Assembly: GCA_040878185.1 (NCBI GenBank)
Contig: JBBDMS010000010.1
Span: forward strand, 1 to 37,744
Direction of reading: 5' to 3'
DNA: 37,744 bases
Origin: JAWXBK01 sp040878185
GTDB lineage: Bacteria > Pseudomonadota > Alphaproteobacteria > Dongiales > Dongiaceae
Both the position numbers and the translations under genes were made by a program. This document shows positions 1 to 8,016 of this stretch, one piece after another (position 1 is the stretch's first letter; every line of letters begins with the position of its first letter). The notes under the pieces are model-generated. The model ran no database searches. It saw only the letters and a list, made by a program, of their open reading frames with translations, and had not been told where the DNA came from.

Positions 1-1
1 G

Positions 2-199
2 CCCCGGGCCCGGGCGATGATCGACATGATCGAGCATATGCGGGCGACGGCGAAGGTCTGGTTCGCCCCGCTGGCCGAGATCGCGGCCCATGTCCAAAAT
101 CTAATGGCGGCGGGCCAGTGGACCCCGCGAACCGACGATCTCCCTTACCATCCGGGGCCGCTGCCGGAGTGGGATAAGTCAAGCTGGCGGCGGCCCTGA
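2..199 (+). CDS. Polysaccharide deacetylase family protein, C-terminal end (partial)
   Basis: An open frame runs in from the window edge and stops at a TGA at 197-199, giving the last 65 or so residues of a larger protein. The visible part has an amphipathic helix (around HMRATAKVWFAPLAEIAAHV) followed by a proline-rich tail with YHPGPLPEW. This resembles the end of NodB-type polysaccharide deacetylases or PuuE-like allantoinases, where a 'VWFA...EIA' helix closes the barrel. The catalytic Asp/His motifs lie outside the window, so the assignment rests on C-terminal resemblance only. An internal ATG at 17 exists, but the frame is open before it and coding in character, so it is probably not the start. 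Confidence 0.5.
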   Translation, partial: PRARAMIDMIEHMRATAKVWFAPLAEIAAHVQNLMAAGQWTPRTDDLPYHPGPLPEWDKSSWRRP

Positions 200-320
200 G
201 GTGCCCGCGGCTTTGTGACCGCACGGGCGTATCAATGTTTCCGGGACGCATGGTAGCGTTTTCCAGGCCCATCGGCGGGGCGTCCGTCCGGGCCCAAACT
301 GTGGTCACAGGGAGGACCTC

Positions 321-1424
321 ATGCGAAAAGAAATACTGCAGCGGACGGCGCTGTCGCGCCGGCAACTGGCGAAGACGGCGGCGGCCGCCGGGCTGGCGCT
401 CGTCACCATGCCGGTCGTGATGAAGCCGGCGCAGTCGGCCGGCGGCGTTACCTATCTCACCTGGTCGGGTTATGAGCTGGAAGGTTTCCACACGCCGTTC
501 ATCGAGAAATATGGCGGCCCGCCGGATTTCGCGATCTTCGCCAATCAGGAAGAAGCGGTTCAGAAGGTCAATGGCGGTTTCACGCCCGACCTCGTGCACC
601 CCTGTTCGGAGACTGTCATCCGCTGGCGTCAGGCCGATCTGATCCAGCCCTTCGATCTTTCCAAGATCGACGCGTGGGACGATATCTGGCCGGACCTCAA
701 GGGCCTTAAGAACGCCTCAGACGATCAGGGCAATGTGTTCTTCATTCCGTGGGAATGGGGCAACTCGTCGATCCTCTATCGCACCGACATGGTGGACGTG
801 GAGGAAGAGTCGTGGAACATGATGTTCGACGAACGCTATGCCGGAAAGATCTCGATGTATAACGAGGCGGCGGCGGCGGTCGAAATTGCGGCCCAGGCAC
901 TCGGCTACACCAACATCTTCACGCTCGACGATACGCAGCTTGAGGAAGTGAAGAAGATGCTGGTCAAGCAGCGCGAGATTTCGCGCTTCTACTGGAACAG
1001 CCAGAGCGAAGTCGAACAGGCGATGTCGTCCGGCGAGATCGTCATTGCCTATGCCTGGAACGACGCGCTGCTCAATCTGACGGAGCAGGGCATTCCGGTG
1101 AAGTATGCCGTGCCGAAGGAAGGCATCCGCACCTGGGTCTGCGGCCTCGTCCATACCAACGTCGGCACCGCGGATACCCAGGCGGTCTACGATTGCATCA
1201 ACTCGATGCTCTCGGTCGGGAGCGGCGTATCGTTGATGACCGAGTTCGGTTACGGCCACTCGAACAGCAAGGCCTTCGCCGAAGTCGATCCGGCCGTGCT
1301 GGAAAGCCTCGGTATTGCCGACCCGACCAAGATCATGTCGACCTCGATCTTCCTCGAGGGCGAGGAACCGCCCTACGATCAGCTCTATATCAAGATCTAC
1401 GAAGACGTGATGGCCGGGCTGTAA
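321..1424 (+). CDS. Tat-exported ABC transporter substrate-binding protein (PotD/PotF-like)
   Basis: A 367-residue periplasmic binding protein of the spermidine/putrescine type (SBP_bac_8 class). The start is fixed by a strong ribosome site (GGGAGGA) just ahead of the ATG at 321. Residues 11-18 (LSRRQLAK) form a twin-arginine motif, followed by a hydrophobic stretch and an AQSA cleavage region near 37-40, so it should be exported folded by Tat. The mature part opens with VTYLTWSGYE, typical of PotD-like proteins, and contains GNSSILYRTD and FDERYAGK blocks. No permease or ATPase gene lies nearby, so its transporter partners must be elsewhere. A second, clearly related binding protein is encoded at 17829-18944. 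The ligand cannot be read from sequence; polyamine or another cationic amine is the family expectation. A strong terminator follows. Confidence 0.85.
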   Translation: MRKEILQRTALSRRQLAKTAAAAGLALVTMPVVMKPAQSAGGVTYLTWSGYELEGFHTPFIEKYGGPPDFAIFANQEEAVQKVNGGFTPDLVHPCSETVIRWRQADLIQPFDLSKIDAWDDIWPDLKGLKNASDDQGNVFFIPWEWGNSSILYRTDMVDVEEESWNMMFDERYAGKISMYNEAAAAVEIAAQALGYTNIFTLDDTQLEEVKKMLVKQREISRFYWNSQSEVEQAMSSGEIVIAYAWNDALLNLTEQGIPVKYAVPKEGIRTWVCGLVHTNVGTADTQAVYDCINSMLSVGSGVSLMTEFGYGHSNSKAFAEVDPAVLESLGIADPTKIMSTSIFLEGEEPPYDQLYIKIYEDVMAGL

Positions 1425-1441
1425 CCGGTTGATCGATTGTT

Positions 1442-1485
1442 AAAAAAATCGGCCGGCCGGAGCGATCCGGTCGGCCGTTTTCTTT
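1442..1485 (+). terminator. Rho-independent terminator, probably bidirectional
   Basis: A 12-bp stem (left arm 1450-1461, right arm 1466-1477, one G-U pair, GCGA loop) is flanked by an A-run at 1442-1448 and a TTTTCTTT run at 1478-1485. It lies 17 bases after the binding-protein stop and about 30 bases from the end of the convergent RidA gene. The A-run becomes a U-run on the other strand, so it can serve both genes. Confidence 0.85.
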
Positions 1486-1512
1486 GCGGGCAACAATGCG
1501 GTCACGGACCGC

Positions 1513-2748
1513 TCAGCCCTGCGCGATGCCCCAGATCTCGACCCGCACGTCGTCGGTATGCATGTGCGGCTGCGGCACCAGGGTCATCGGTGGCAAAGGT
1601 CCGTCGACCGTATCGGCGATCGCCGCCGCGAACGCGCGGGTTTCGTCTTCGCTGCCCCTGGATGTGAAGTAACAGACCAGCAGCCGATAGTCGCGCGAGG
1701 AGCGATCGAAACCTTCGACGATGTCGTTACAGAGACCCATCGTGAAACGGGTCTGCTTCAGAAGATCGAACGGGTAGATCGCCGGGTCGGCGCTTGAGCC
1801 GCGATCGAACGGCACCTGGCCGCCGGTCCAGATCTGGTCACGCAGACGGATTCCCTGCCGGTAGGGCAGCGGCAGCGACCAGTCCCACACACTGTCCGGC
1901 CAGCGATCCTCGCGCGGGATGTATTTGTTGTGCAGGCCGTTATCGGCGCGCATCGCCATGACCTCGATCTTGGTCAGCGCGCCCGTGGGCTCGAGCACAT
2001 GGCAGGGCACGACCGTCGCGACCGGACCCGGCTCGCGGAAATGACTGGCGCGCGCCGCGGCGAGCGGTGCCCAGGCCTGATGCGTCGTACCGAAATAATA
2101 GCCTTCCATCTTGATCGCATCCTGCGGACCGGCGCCGAGATGGAACAAGGTCGCATCGATGTCGTTCATGATCGCATGCGACTGCGCAACCGGATCGTCC
2201 GGATGCAGCAACGCGCCGTCTTCGTCGATCGCAGCACGCAGGGGCGCCGTCACGAACTCGCCGGCGCGCAACCCGACGGTATAGACCGGATGTTCGAACC
2301 GGGCGGCAACCGATTTCGGCACGGCGCGCGTGACGGCGTGCGCACGCGGTCCATGACGCCAGCCGACGATGGCGATCGCCTGGATCTGGATTGTCTGTCC
2401 GGCAAAGGGTTGCAGCGGGACCGGCAGCAGGCTCATGGCCGGCATCGGGTTGAACGGGAAATGGCGCTGGAGGTCGGCGCGCAGCGACCATTCGTCGAGC
2501 CCGGCATTCGGGCTGTAATAGACCTTGAGCCGCGCGACATCGCCAAGCCCGGCATTTTCGGCCGCGAGGGCGCTGCGCAGATTGCTCATCGCCCCGCCGA
2601 TCTGTGCCGGCAGATCGCCCGTGTGACGGATCCGCCCGTCGGCCGCCACATCGCCGGCGCCGCCGACGAAGACCGTGCTGCCGATCCGCGCGGCCGTCAC
2701 GTGGCGCTGCTCCAGCGCGAGTTGCCAGCCGGCTTTCATCATTGCCAT
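1513..2748 (-). CDS. Three-domain RidA/YjgF family protein
   Basis: A 411-residue protein built of three RidA-like (YjgF/YER057c/UK114) units, roughly residues 7-130, 145-270 and 275-411; a usual RidA is about 130 residues and trimeric. The start at 2748 is supported by AAGGAG five bases upstream. Each unit has the family's GGAGDV/APLRA/GGQVPF entry strand and the closing 'IEV/IQIQAIAI' strand. The Arg that precedes the last strands in canonical RidA (R105 in E. coli, needed for 2-aminoacrylate deamination) appears to be Met or Thr in all three units, so imine deaminase activity is doubtful. One inference is that three fused units fold as a pseudo-trimer. It is convergent with the binding protein and followed (on its own strand, upstream) by the cytochrome gene at 2813-3331, which is transcribed in the same direction. 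Confidence 0.8.
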   Translation of the reverse strand: MAMMKAGWQLALEQRHVTAARIGSTVFVGGAGDVAADGRIRHTGDLPAQIGGAMSNLRSALAAENAGLGDVARLKVYYSPNAGLDEWSLRADLQRHFPFNPMPAMSLLPVPLQPFAGQTIQIQAIAIVGWRHGPRAHAVTRAVPKSVAARFEHPVYTVGLRAGEFVTAPLRAAIDEDGALLHPDDPVAQSHAIMNDIDATLFHLGAGPQDAIKMEGYYFGTTHQAWAPLAAARASHFREPGPVATVVPCHVLEPTGALTKIEVMAMRADNGLHNKYIPREDRWPDSVWDWSLPLPYRQGIRLRDQIWTGGQVPFDRGSSADPAIYPFDLLKQTRFTMGLCNDIVEGFDRSSRDYRLLVCYFTSRGSEDETRAFAAAIADTVDGPLPPMTLVPQPHMHTDDVRVEIWGIAQG

Positions 2749-2812
2749 GGGATCTCCTTTTGCCGGCCGTTGCGACGACAGCCCGTCCTGGGCGCGCCGA
2801 TCGGGGCCTGCG

Positions 2813-3331
2813 TTATGGTACCGGAACGACCGGCGTCAGATAGGGTGCTATGGCCTGATCGGGGCTGGCGGCCATCGCGGGCACCTGATGCGATATGGCC
2901 GGCAGGCTCTTGAGATACGTGGCGAGCGCCAGCGCGTCTTCGTCCGTGAGGAAACCGTAAGAAGGCCAGGGCATGAGCGGAAACAGTTCGCGTCCGTCCG
3001 GCCGGACGCCGGTGCGCACCGCCGCCACGATGTCCTCGACACTCCAGCTTCCGATACCGGTTGCGACATCCGGCGTCAGGTTCGGCGGGTAGAAGATGCC
3101 AACCTCCGGAATGTGAAACCCGATATCCGATCCACCGAGAAACTGCCCGAGATCGGGCTTGCCGGCCAGCGCGCCGGGCGTGTGGCAGCCGGTGCAGTCC
3201 ATGATGTTGGCGAGATACTCGCCGCGCGCCAGAACCTCGTCCGCATCGGCCGGCGTTGCCAGGAGAGGTGACAGGGCAGCCAGCGTGGTGGCCGCTGCGA
3301 GCAGGCGGCGCAGCGAAAAACGGGCAGTCAT
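2813..3331 (-). CDS. Exported monohaem c-type cytochrome
   Basis: A 172-residue periplasmic cytochrome c. Residues 1-30 form a signal peptide (RR followed by a hydrophobic Ala/Leu stretch, cleavage near ADA-DE). The haem site is C46-T-G-C49-H50 and M120 in FPLMPWPSYG is the probable sixth ligand. The layout (GEYLANIMDCTGCHTPG near the start, a helix ending in ALATYLKSL) is typical of small soluble electron carriers paired with flavin or molybdenum dehydrogenases. It is encoded divergently from the FAD-dependent hydroxyacid dehydrogenase at 3457, about 125 bases apart, so it could take electrons from that enzyme; this pairing is inference. The RidA gene follows on the same strand after 64 bases. 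Confidence 0.85.
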   Translation of the reverse strand: MTARFSLRRLLAAATTLAALSPLLATPADADEVLARGEYLANIMDCTGCHTPGALAGKPDLGQFLGGSDIGFHIPEVGIFYPPNLTPDVATGIGSWSVEDIVAAVRTGVRPDGRELFPLMPWPSYGFLTDEDALALATYLKSLPAISHQVPAMAASPDQAIAPYLTPVVPVP

Positions 3332-3456
3332 TGCGGATTATCCTCCGGTCGATAAGGCCGCTGTGCCACGGCCGGCGCGGACTCTAAAGCTTGCGTCTTG
3401 CGGTTCGCAAGCGCCTCGATGATCCTGCAACAGGCGGATCGATCGGGCAGGGGCAG

Positions 3457-4833
3457 ATGGCAGACGATATCGTCGTCGCATTGCGGAAAGTGCTGGGCGA
3501 CAGCGCGGTCGAGAGCGGCGATGCGATCGGCCGGCGCTATTGGTGCGATGCGACGGGCGTCGCGCCGCATTCGCCGCTGGCCCTGGTGCGGCCGCGGACG
3601 ACCGACGAGGTCGCATCCATCCTGCGGCTCTGTAACGATCGCCGTCAGCCGGTGATCGCGCAGGGCGGATTGACCGGGCTTGCGGGCGGCGCAACGCCGC
3701 GGGGCGGCGAGATCGCGCTCTCGCTGGAGCGGATGGCGGGCATCGAGGAGATCGACACGGCCGCCGCGACGATCACCGTCAAGGCCGGGACGCCGTTGCA
3801 GACCGTGCAGGAGGCCGCGGCGGATGCCGGGTTCATGCTCGGCCTCGATCTCGGCGCGCGCGGCTCGGCGCAGATCGGCGGCAATATCTCGACCAATGCC
3901 GGCGGCATCCGCGTCATCCGTTATGGCATGACGCGCGAGCAGGTGCTCGGCCTTGAGGTGGTGCTGGCCGACGGCACGATTCTCGCCAGCCTCAACAAGA
4001 TGCTGAAAAACAACGCGGCCTACGATCTGAAGCATCTCTTCATCGGGTCGGAGGGCACCCTCGGCGTGGTGACCCGCGCGGTCCTGCGGTTGCATCCGCG
4101 GCCGGCCGATCTGCTGACCGCGCTCTGCGCGCTGCCCGACTATGAATCGGTCGTTGCCTTCCTGCGCCATGCGCAACAGGCGCTCGGGCAGGTGAGCGCG
4201 TTCGAGGCGATGTGGCTCGATGCCTATGATTTTGTCGCGAGCCGGCGCGAGGGCACGCCGCCGATGCCGTCGATCCATCCTTTCTATGTGATCGTCGAGC
4301 ATGCCGGGACCGATCCCGACGCCGATGCGCAGGCTTTCGAGGCGATGCTGGCGGCAGCACACGAACGCGGGTTGCTGATCGACGTCACGGTCGCGCAATC
4401 GGAAAAGCAGGCGCGCGCCATCTGGGCGATCCGCGAAGGCATCGCCGAATGGGAAAATGTCGCCGGTCAGATCCATCTCGATGTCAGCCTGCCGATCGGC
4501 GCGATCGGCGATTTCGTCGAACAATGTCGGGCCCGCCTCGCGGCTGGCTGGCCCGATCTGGTGGCGACTTTTTACGGCCATATCGGCGACAGCAACCTGC
4601 ATGTCAGTCTTGCGCCCGGCACAGACGACGAGGGAACAAGGCATGGCGCCGAGACGGCGGTTTACGACACGGTGCGCAATTTCGGCGGTTCGATTTCGGC
4701 TGAGCACGGCATCGGCACGCTGAAGCGCGATTTTCTGGCCTATTCGCGGACGCCGGCCGAACTCGCGCTGATGCGCACGCTCAAGGCCGCGCTCGATCCG
4801 AACTTCATTCTCAATCCCGGCAAGGTGCTGTAG
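3457..4833 (+). CDS. FAD-binding D-2-hydroxyacid dehydrogenase (GlcD/D-lactate dehydrogenase family)
   Basis: A 458-residue flavoprotein of the VAO/PCMH superfamily. The N-terminal FAD domain shows the QGGLTGLAGGA loop, the NISTNAGGIRVIRYG segment and HLFIGSEGTLGVVT. The C-terminal FAD-oxidase domain has FYGHIGDSNLHVSL, whose histidines are metal or substrate ligands in this family, then SAEHGIG and the closing NPGKVL. These are hallmarks of D-lactate, D-2-hydroxyglutarate and glycolate (GlcD) dehydrogenases. The ATG at 3457 with a purine-rich site (GGCAGGGGCAG) is preferred over an in-frame TTG at 3391, because the extra 22 residues match no family start. Electrons may go to quinone or to the divergently encoded cytochrome c. 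The exact 2-hydroxyacid cannot be told from sequence. Confidence 0.85.
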   Translation: MADDIVVALRKVLGDSAVESGDAIGRRYWCDATGVAPHSPLALVRPRTTDEVASILRLCNDRRQPVIAQGGLTGLAGGATPRGGEIALSLERMAGIEEIDTAAATITVKAGTPLQTVQEAAADAGFMLGLDLGARGSAQIGGNISTNAGGIRVIRYGMTREQVLGLEVVLADGTILASLNKMLKNNAAYDLKHLFIGSEGTLGVVTRAVLRLHPRPADLLTALCALPDYESVVAFLRHAQQALGQVSAFEAMWLDAYDFVASRREGTPPMPSIHPFYVIVEHAGTDPDADAQAFEAMLAAAHERGLLIDVTVAQSEKQARAIWAIREGIAEWENVAGQIHLDVSLPIGAIGDFVEQCRARLAAGWPDLVATFYGHIGDSNLHVSLAPGTDDEGTRHGAETAVYDTVRNFGGSISAEHGIGTLKRDFLAYSRTPAELALMRTLKAALDPNFILNPGKVL

Positions 4834-4943
4834 CGGGTCGGCGGGCCGCGTTTCCGCCAGAGCCGGTCGCGCGGCGGCCTGCGCATGCCAGTGCTGACGG
4901 GCAGGATCGCTCTGCCGTCTTCCGGCTGCGACCGAATGCGGGT

Positions 4944-4971
4944 TTGACGCTCACGGCCTCTCGCGTATGAA
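4944..4971 (+). promoter_or_regulatory. Sigma70-type promoter for the PEP-carboxylase-like gene
   Basis: TTGACG (4944-4949) and TATGAA (4966-4971) are separated by 16 bases. This predicts a transcript start near 4978 and a leader of about 55 bases to the ATG at 5034. It is one of the closest consensus matches in the window. Confidence 0.5.
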
Positions 4972-5033
4972 ATCGGGTCGGGCATCGCTGAGGATCGGGC
5001 AGGGCGCGGAAGCCGGCCGACGAAGGAATTATC

Positions 5034-7925
5034 ATGGACGACCGCGCAATCGAAACGCCCGTCGCCGATCCGGTGGCGGCGCAGTTTCCGGATACCGCTC
5101 CCCGGCTTGCCGCCTGGGCCGGGCGGCTGCGCGCGCTGCGCGAGAACCGGGATGCCGCACCCCTCGAAAGCCCCGTCGATCTGCTCGCCAACGAGATTTC
5201 GGCGGCGATCGACAGCAGCGAGATCGGCGTCTTCGATCTCGATCGATCGATCCGCGCGCTGACGCTCAAGGCCTTTCTGGCACGGGCCGCGCGTCTCCGC
5301 CGCTATCTCGGCGAGGTCGATCCGGAGAAAAACGAACAGAGCCTGCGTGTATTGATCCGCGGGCTGATGAAGGACGGCAGCGGCCGGCAGGTTCCTTTCG
5401 AAACCTTCCGCCGCACGGTCGAGGCGGAGCGGATCGGCATCGTGCTGACCGCGCACCCGACTTTCGCGCTCTCGGCCGAGCTCACTCAGACTTTGGCGAC
5501 GCTGGCGGCGGGTCGCGATGCGCAGGGGCGGATGCTCGATCCGGCCGAGCGCCGCGCCGCGGAATCCGCCGCCGCGCGCGCCCGGCACGGGCTGCCGGAC
5601 GGCATTACGCTCGAGAAGGAACGCGAGGCGGCCGGCCTCGCGATCGGCCATCTGCACAATGCGCTGGCGCGGCTCTATCTGATTTTGCTGGACGAGGCGG
5701 CGAATGCCTATCCGCGCGAATGGCGCGCTTTGGTACCGCGCCTCGTCACCGTTGCGAGTTGGGTCGGCTTCGATCTCGACGGTCGCAACGACATACGCTG
5801 GTTCAACACGCTGGAGGCGCGACTCGATCTTGCGGCGCGCCAGCTTGCCCGCTATCGCGACGCAGCCGGCCCGACCGACGATCCCGAGGGTGTACTCGCG
5901 ACGGCCTGCGAACAGACCGAAGCGATCGTGGCGGCGCTGCGCGACAGCGACGGGAATTCGGACACGCTGGCGCCGATTCTGCGCGTATTGGCGGAAAGCG
6001 CCGATACGCGGTTTGCCGATCCGGCGCCGATCCTCGAGAGCCTCGACGCGGCGATCGAGGCGGCGAGCGACGTCGATGCGCTCGATCTCGCGGTGCTGCG
6101 CGCCGATGCCGCCAATTTCGGCACGGGGTCGGCCCACATCCATGTGCGGCTCAATGCGGCGCAGATCCACAACGCGGTGCGGCACGATATCGGGTTCGAC
6201 GGCGATCCCAACCAGCCGGGTCAGCGGCGGCGCAATCTCGCCGAACTTGAGCAGCGCTTCGCCAGCATGCAACCGATGTCGGTCAATTTCGGTTCCATCA
6301 TGACCGAATCGATGTCCGGCCGCCGGCTGTTCATGCTGGTTGCGCAATTCCTGAAGCATATCGATCGCAAGACGCCGATCCGGTTCCTGATCGCCGAATG
6401 CGATTCGCATTTCACGGTTCTGGCGGCGCTCTATCTCGCCCGGCTGTTCGGCGTTGCCGACCGGCTCGACATTTCGCCTTTGTTCGAAACGCCCCAGGCC
6501 TTGCGGCATGGCCACGACGTGATCCGCGATCTGCTGGCGAACGAGGAGTATCGCGCTTATCTGCGCGGACGCGGCCGGCTCTGCATCCAGACCGGCTATT
6601 CCGATGCCGGCCGCTATGTCGGGCAGCCGGCTGCGGCACTCGCGGTCGAGCGGCTGCGAATCAAAGTCGCGGAAGCACTCGCCGAGGCCGATCTGCCCGG
6701 GATCGGATTGCTGATCTTCGATACGCATGGCGAATCGATCGGCCGGGGCGCGCATCCCGACAGCTTCATTGCCAGGCTCGACTATATCGACACGCCGGAA
6801 TCGCGGCTTCGCTTTGCCGGGTACGGGCTCGCGGTGAAACAGGAGCTCTCGTTCCAGGGTGGCGACGGCTACGCGCTGTTTGCCAATCCGGCGCTCGCCT
6901 TTGCGACGCTGACGCGCCTGGTCGAGCACGCGCTGACGCCGCCGGTCGAGCGGCCCGATCCGTTCTATCGCGAGACCGATTACTCGCTCGATTTCTTCGT
7001 GACGATCAAGGAGTTCAACGAAGGGCTGATCGACGATCCGAATTACGCGACATTGCTCGGCGCATTCGGCACCAATCTGCTCTATCCGTCGGGATCGCGC
7101 CCGTCGCGCCGCCAGACCGACAGCGGCAAGGCGGCCGAGATGCCATCGCCGCGCCAGCTTCGGGCCATTCCCCACAATGCCGTGCTGCAGCAGATGGGCT
7201 ATCTCGCGAACAGTCTGGGCGGGGTCGGGCGGGCGATGGCGCTCGATCTCGACCGGTTCGTCGAGATGCACGAACAGTCGCCGCGCCTGCGTTCACTGGT
7301 CGCGCTGGCCGCCGCTGCGCGCAAAGTCAGCAGCCGCGATGCGCTGGTTGCCTATGTATCGCTGCTCGATCCCGTGAGCTGGCTGCTATTGGCGGCGACC
7401 GACAAAAACGGCAGCCGACGCGAGGAATTGCGCCGCGTTGCGGAGATGCTGAACGAGATCGGTCGGTTCTCGCGCATGAACCGGATGCTCCGGATGTTTC
7501 TGCAGGACGATATCGACCTCGCGGACGGTCTCGCGCGGGCCGACCGGCCGCTCGAATATTCGGAGACGCAAGCCGATGTCGAACTCCTGCACGCGCTGCG
7601 CATTGCACTGATCCGGCAGATTTTTCGCCTGACGGCGCGGCTGCCGCGATTCTCGAGCCGAGCCGACTTCACGGTCGACGACGTGCTGGGCGATCTGCTG
7701 CATCTCGGCGTGCCCTCGGCGACCCGCCAGCTTCGGGTGACGTTTCCGGCCGCCGCCGCATCGGTCGACGATGAGGCGTTCGGCGAGCCGGCCAGTTATC
7801 GGGCCGAGGGCGAGCGCGGCTATGCGCGGGAGCATCGCATGCTGTTCGACCCGCTCGATGCGTTGCATGATGATGTGCGACGCATCAGTGTCGCCGTCAT
7901 GCATTTGATGGGGGCGGTCGGTTGA
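5034..7925 (+). CDS. Divergent phosphoenolpyruvate carboxylase family protein
   Basis: A 963-residue homologue of PEP carboxylase (E. coli Ppc is about 883). The canonical enzyme adds bicarbonate to PEP to make oxaloacetate. Recognisable landmarks are TAHPTF (139-144, His141 matching the catalytic His), QTGYSDAGRYVGQ (519-531), FDTHGESIGRGAHP (562-575), GSRPSRR (687-693) and LRAIP (709-713). Compared with Ppc from memory, TAHPTE has Phe for Glu, the Lys of the YSDSNKD loop is Arg527, and the first Arg of the HGRGGSIGRGG loop is His565, while the second (Arg571) stays. The C-terminus ends HLMGAVG and lacks the usual (R/Q)NTG tail. It may be an active variant subfamily or have another role. Start: ATG with GAAGGA upstream and the promoter listed above. 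The SDR gene follows 91 bases later. Confidence 0.75.
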   Translation: MDDRAIETPVADPVAAQFPDTAPRLAAWAGRLRALRENRDAAPLESPVDLLANEISAAIDSSEIGVFDLDRSIRALTLKAFLARAARLRRYLGEVDPEKNEQSLRVLIRGLMKDGSGRQVPFETFRRTVEAERIGIVLTAHPTFALSAELTQTLATLAAGRDAQGRMLDPAERRAAESAAARARHGLPDGITLEKEREAAGLAIGHLHNALARLYLILLDEAANAYPREWRALVPRLVTVASWVGFDLDGRNDIRWFNTLEARLDLAARQLARYRDAAGPTDDPEGVLATACEQTEAIVAALRDSDGNSDTLAPILRVLAESADTRFADPAPILESLDAAIEAASDVDALDLAVLRADAANFGTGSAHIHVRLNAAQIHNAVRHDIGFDGDPNQPGQRRRNLAELEQRFASMQPMSVNFGSIMTESMSGRRLFMLVAQFLKHIDRKTPIRFLIAECDSHFTVLAALYLARLFGVADRLDISPLFETPQALRHGHDVIRDLLANEEYRAYLRGRGRLCIQTGYSDAGRYVGQPAAALAVERLRIKVAEALAEADLPGIGLLIFDTHGESIGRGAHPDSFIARLDYIDTPESRLRFAGYGLAVKQELSFQGGDGYALFANPALAFATLTRLVEHALTPPVERPDPFYRETDYSLDFFVTIKEFNEGLIDDPNYATLLGAFGTNLLYPSGSRPSRRQTDSGKAAEMPSPRQLRAIPHNAVLQQMGYLANSLGGVGRAMALDLDRFVEMHEQSPRLRSLVALAAAARKVSSRDALVAYVSLLDPVSWLLLAATDKNGSRREELRRVAEMLNEIGRFSRMNRMLRMFLQDDIDLADGLARADRPLEYSETQADVELLHALRIALIRQIFRLTARLPRFSSRADFTVDDVLGDLLHLGVPSATRQLRVTFPAAAASVDDEAFGEPASYRAEGERGYAREHRMLFDPLDALHDDVRRISVAVMHLMGAVG

Positions 7926-8016
7926 ACTCGCGCAGACGACGCCCAACTGACTGACGGTCGGGCGCGCAATCCACCGGTATCGCGCGAGTAACAAGGTTTC
8001 GCAGAGGAGCGACATT

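Noticed and set aside
230..320. Promoter ahead of the first binding-protein gene
   Set aside because: TTGTGA and TATCAA elements are present near 213-235 but only 11 bases apart, too close for a sigma70 promoter.
1930..2913. Plus-strand open frame of 327 codons opposite the RidA gene
   Set aside because: Antisense shadow; the minus-strand frame has three RidA units and a ribosome site.
3328..4707. Minus-strand open frame of 459 codons opposite the FAD hydroxyacid dehydrogenase
   Set aside because: The plus-strand frame has clear family motifs; the minus-strand product is rich in Arg and His without any motif.
4740..7271. Long minus-strand open frame of 843 codons opposite the PEP-carboxylase-like gene
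   Set aside because: It is Arg/His/Asp-rich with no recognisable domain and lies wholly antisense to a well-supported gene; long antisense frames are usual in GC-rich DNA.
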